Assembly (NCBI RefSeq): GCF_958453765.1
Contig: NZ_CAUDZA010000036.1
Span: 1 to 13,827, forward strand
Direction of reading: 5' to 3'
Length of the DNA: 13,827 bases
Source: Phascolarctobacterium_A succinatutens_B
GTDB lineage: Bacteria > Bacillota > Negativicutes > Acidaminococcales > Acidaminococcaceae
Shown one piece after another: positions 13,771 to 13,827 of the stretch. The notes beneath the pieces were generated by a model. It did not search any database, was not told where the DNA came from, and worked only from the letters and a program-made list of their open reading frames with translations. The stretch's first letter is position 1, and each line of letters starts with the position of its first letter. Both the position numbers and the translations under genes were made by a program.

Positions 13771-13827
13771 ATAAATGGCGATTCTGTTATATTTAATATT
13801 CCCGTTGTTACACTCTCAAATACACTC

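Noticed and set aside
13529..13827. A small gene or known riboswitch
   Set aside because: No open frame with a ribosome site and no recognisable riboswitch core; only promoters and palindromes can be supported.

Overview
The window has two different halves. The left part (about 1-5800) is an accessory island with defence genes and mobile-element debris. The right part (about 5858-13827) looks like an ordinary chromosome of a low-to-mid GC anaerobic Firmicute. GGAG-type ribosome sites, TATAAT/extended -10 promoters and the gene families suggest a gut Negativicutes-type bacterium such as a Phascolarctobacterium relative. That taxonomic guess is inference only and has low confidence.

Island, 1-4575. 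A tightly packed operon reads rightwards: a 64-aa ribbon-helix-helix (RHH) protein, a fused nuclease-methyltransferase, a two-domain DNA specificity subunit and a HEPN-type protein. There is no HsdR helicase. The N-terminal PD-(D/E)xK nuclease fused to an N6-adenine methyltransferase, with a separate S subunit, matches the BcgI-like (Type IIB) layout rather than classical Type I. The operon starts at a TATAAT box embedded in tandem 8-bp GATATNAN iterons, a plausible autoregulatory operator for the RHH protein. The nuclease-methylase gene carries one in-frame TAG at codon 515 of 675, with clear family sequence on both sides, so the methylase is split. The HEPN gene ends in a perfect 14-bp stem-loop.

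Mobile debris, 4577-5762. Two bases after that hairpin comes a GTGCG-initiated group II intron 5' remnant of about 180 nt. It is fused directly to the interior of a Tn916-family tyrosine integrase gene that has lost its 5' end and is broken by several stops and frameshifts. This points to a dead integrative element beside the chromosomal flank.

Chromosomal part. Rightward genes are a low-molecular-weight protein tyrosine phosphatase (5858-6313) and a strongly codon-biased class I PLP aminotransferase (6479-7657). The aminotransferase converges on an uncharacterised PH/GRAM-like protein (7756-8841, minus). An MFS transporter (9067-10305, plus) diverges from that gene. A leftward operon (13528 to 10392) then encodes an arylamine N-acetyltransferase-like enzyme, a CCA-adding/poly(A) polymerase-family nucleotidyltransferase with an HD domain, and a membrane-anchored C39-like papain-fold protein, the last two overlapping by ATGA. 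The two convergent junctions hold bidirectional terminators. The last 299 bases hold a leftward promoter for the acetyltransferase operon, GGAATA palindromes, and a rightward promoter for a gene beyond the window.

The strongest candidate for something new is the RHH/iteron-controlled BcgI-like restriction operon with a co-transcribed HEPN gene.
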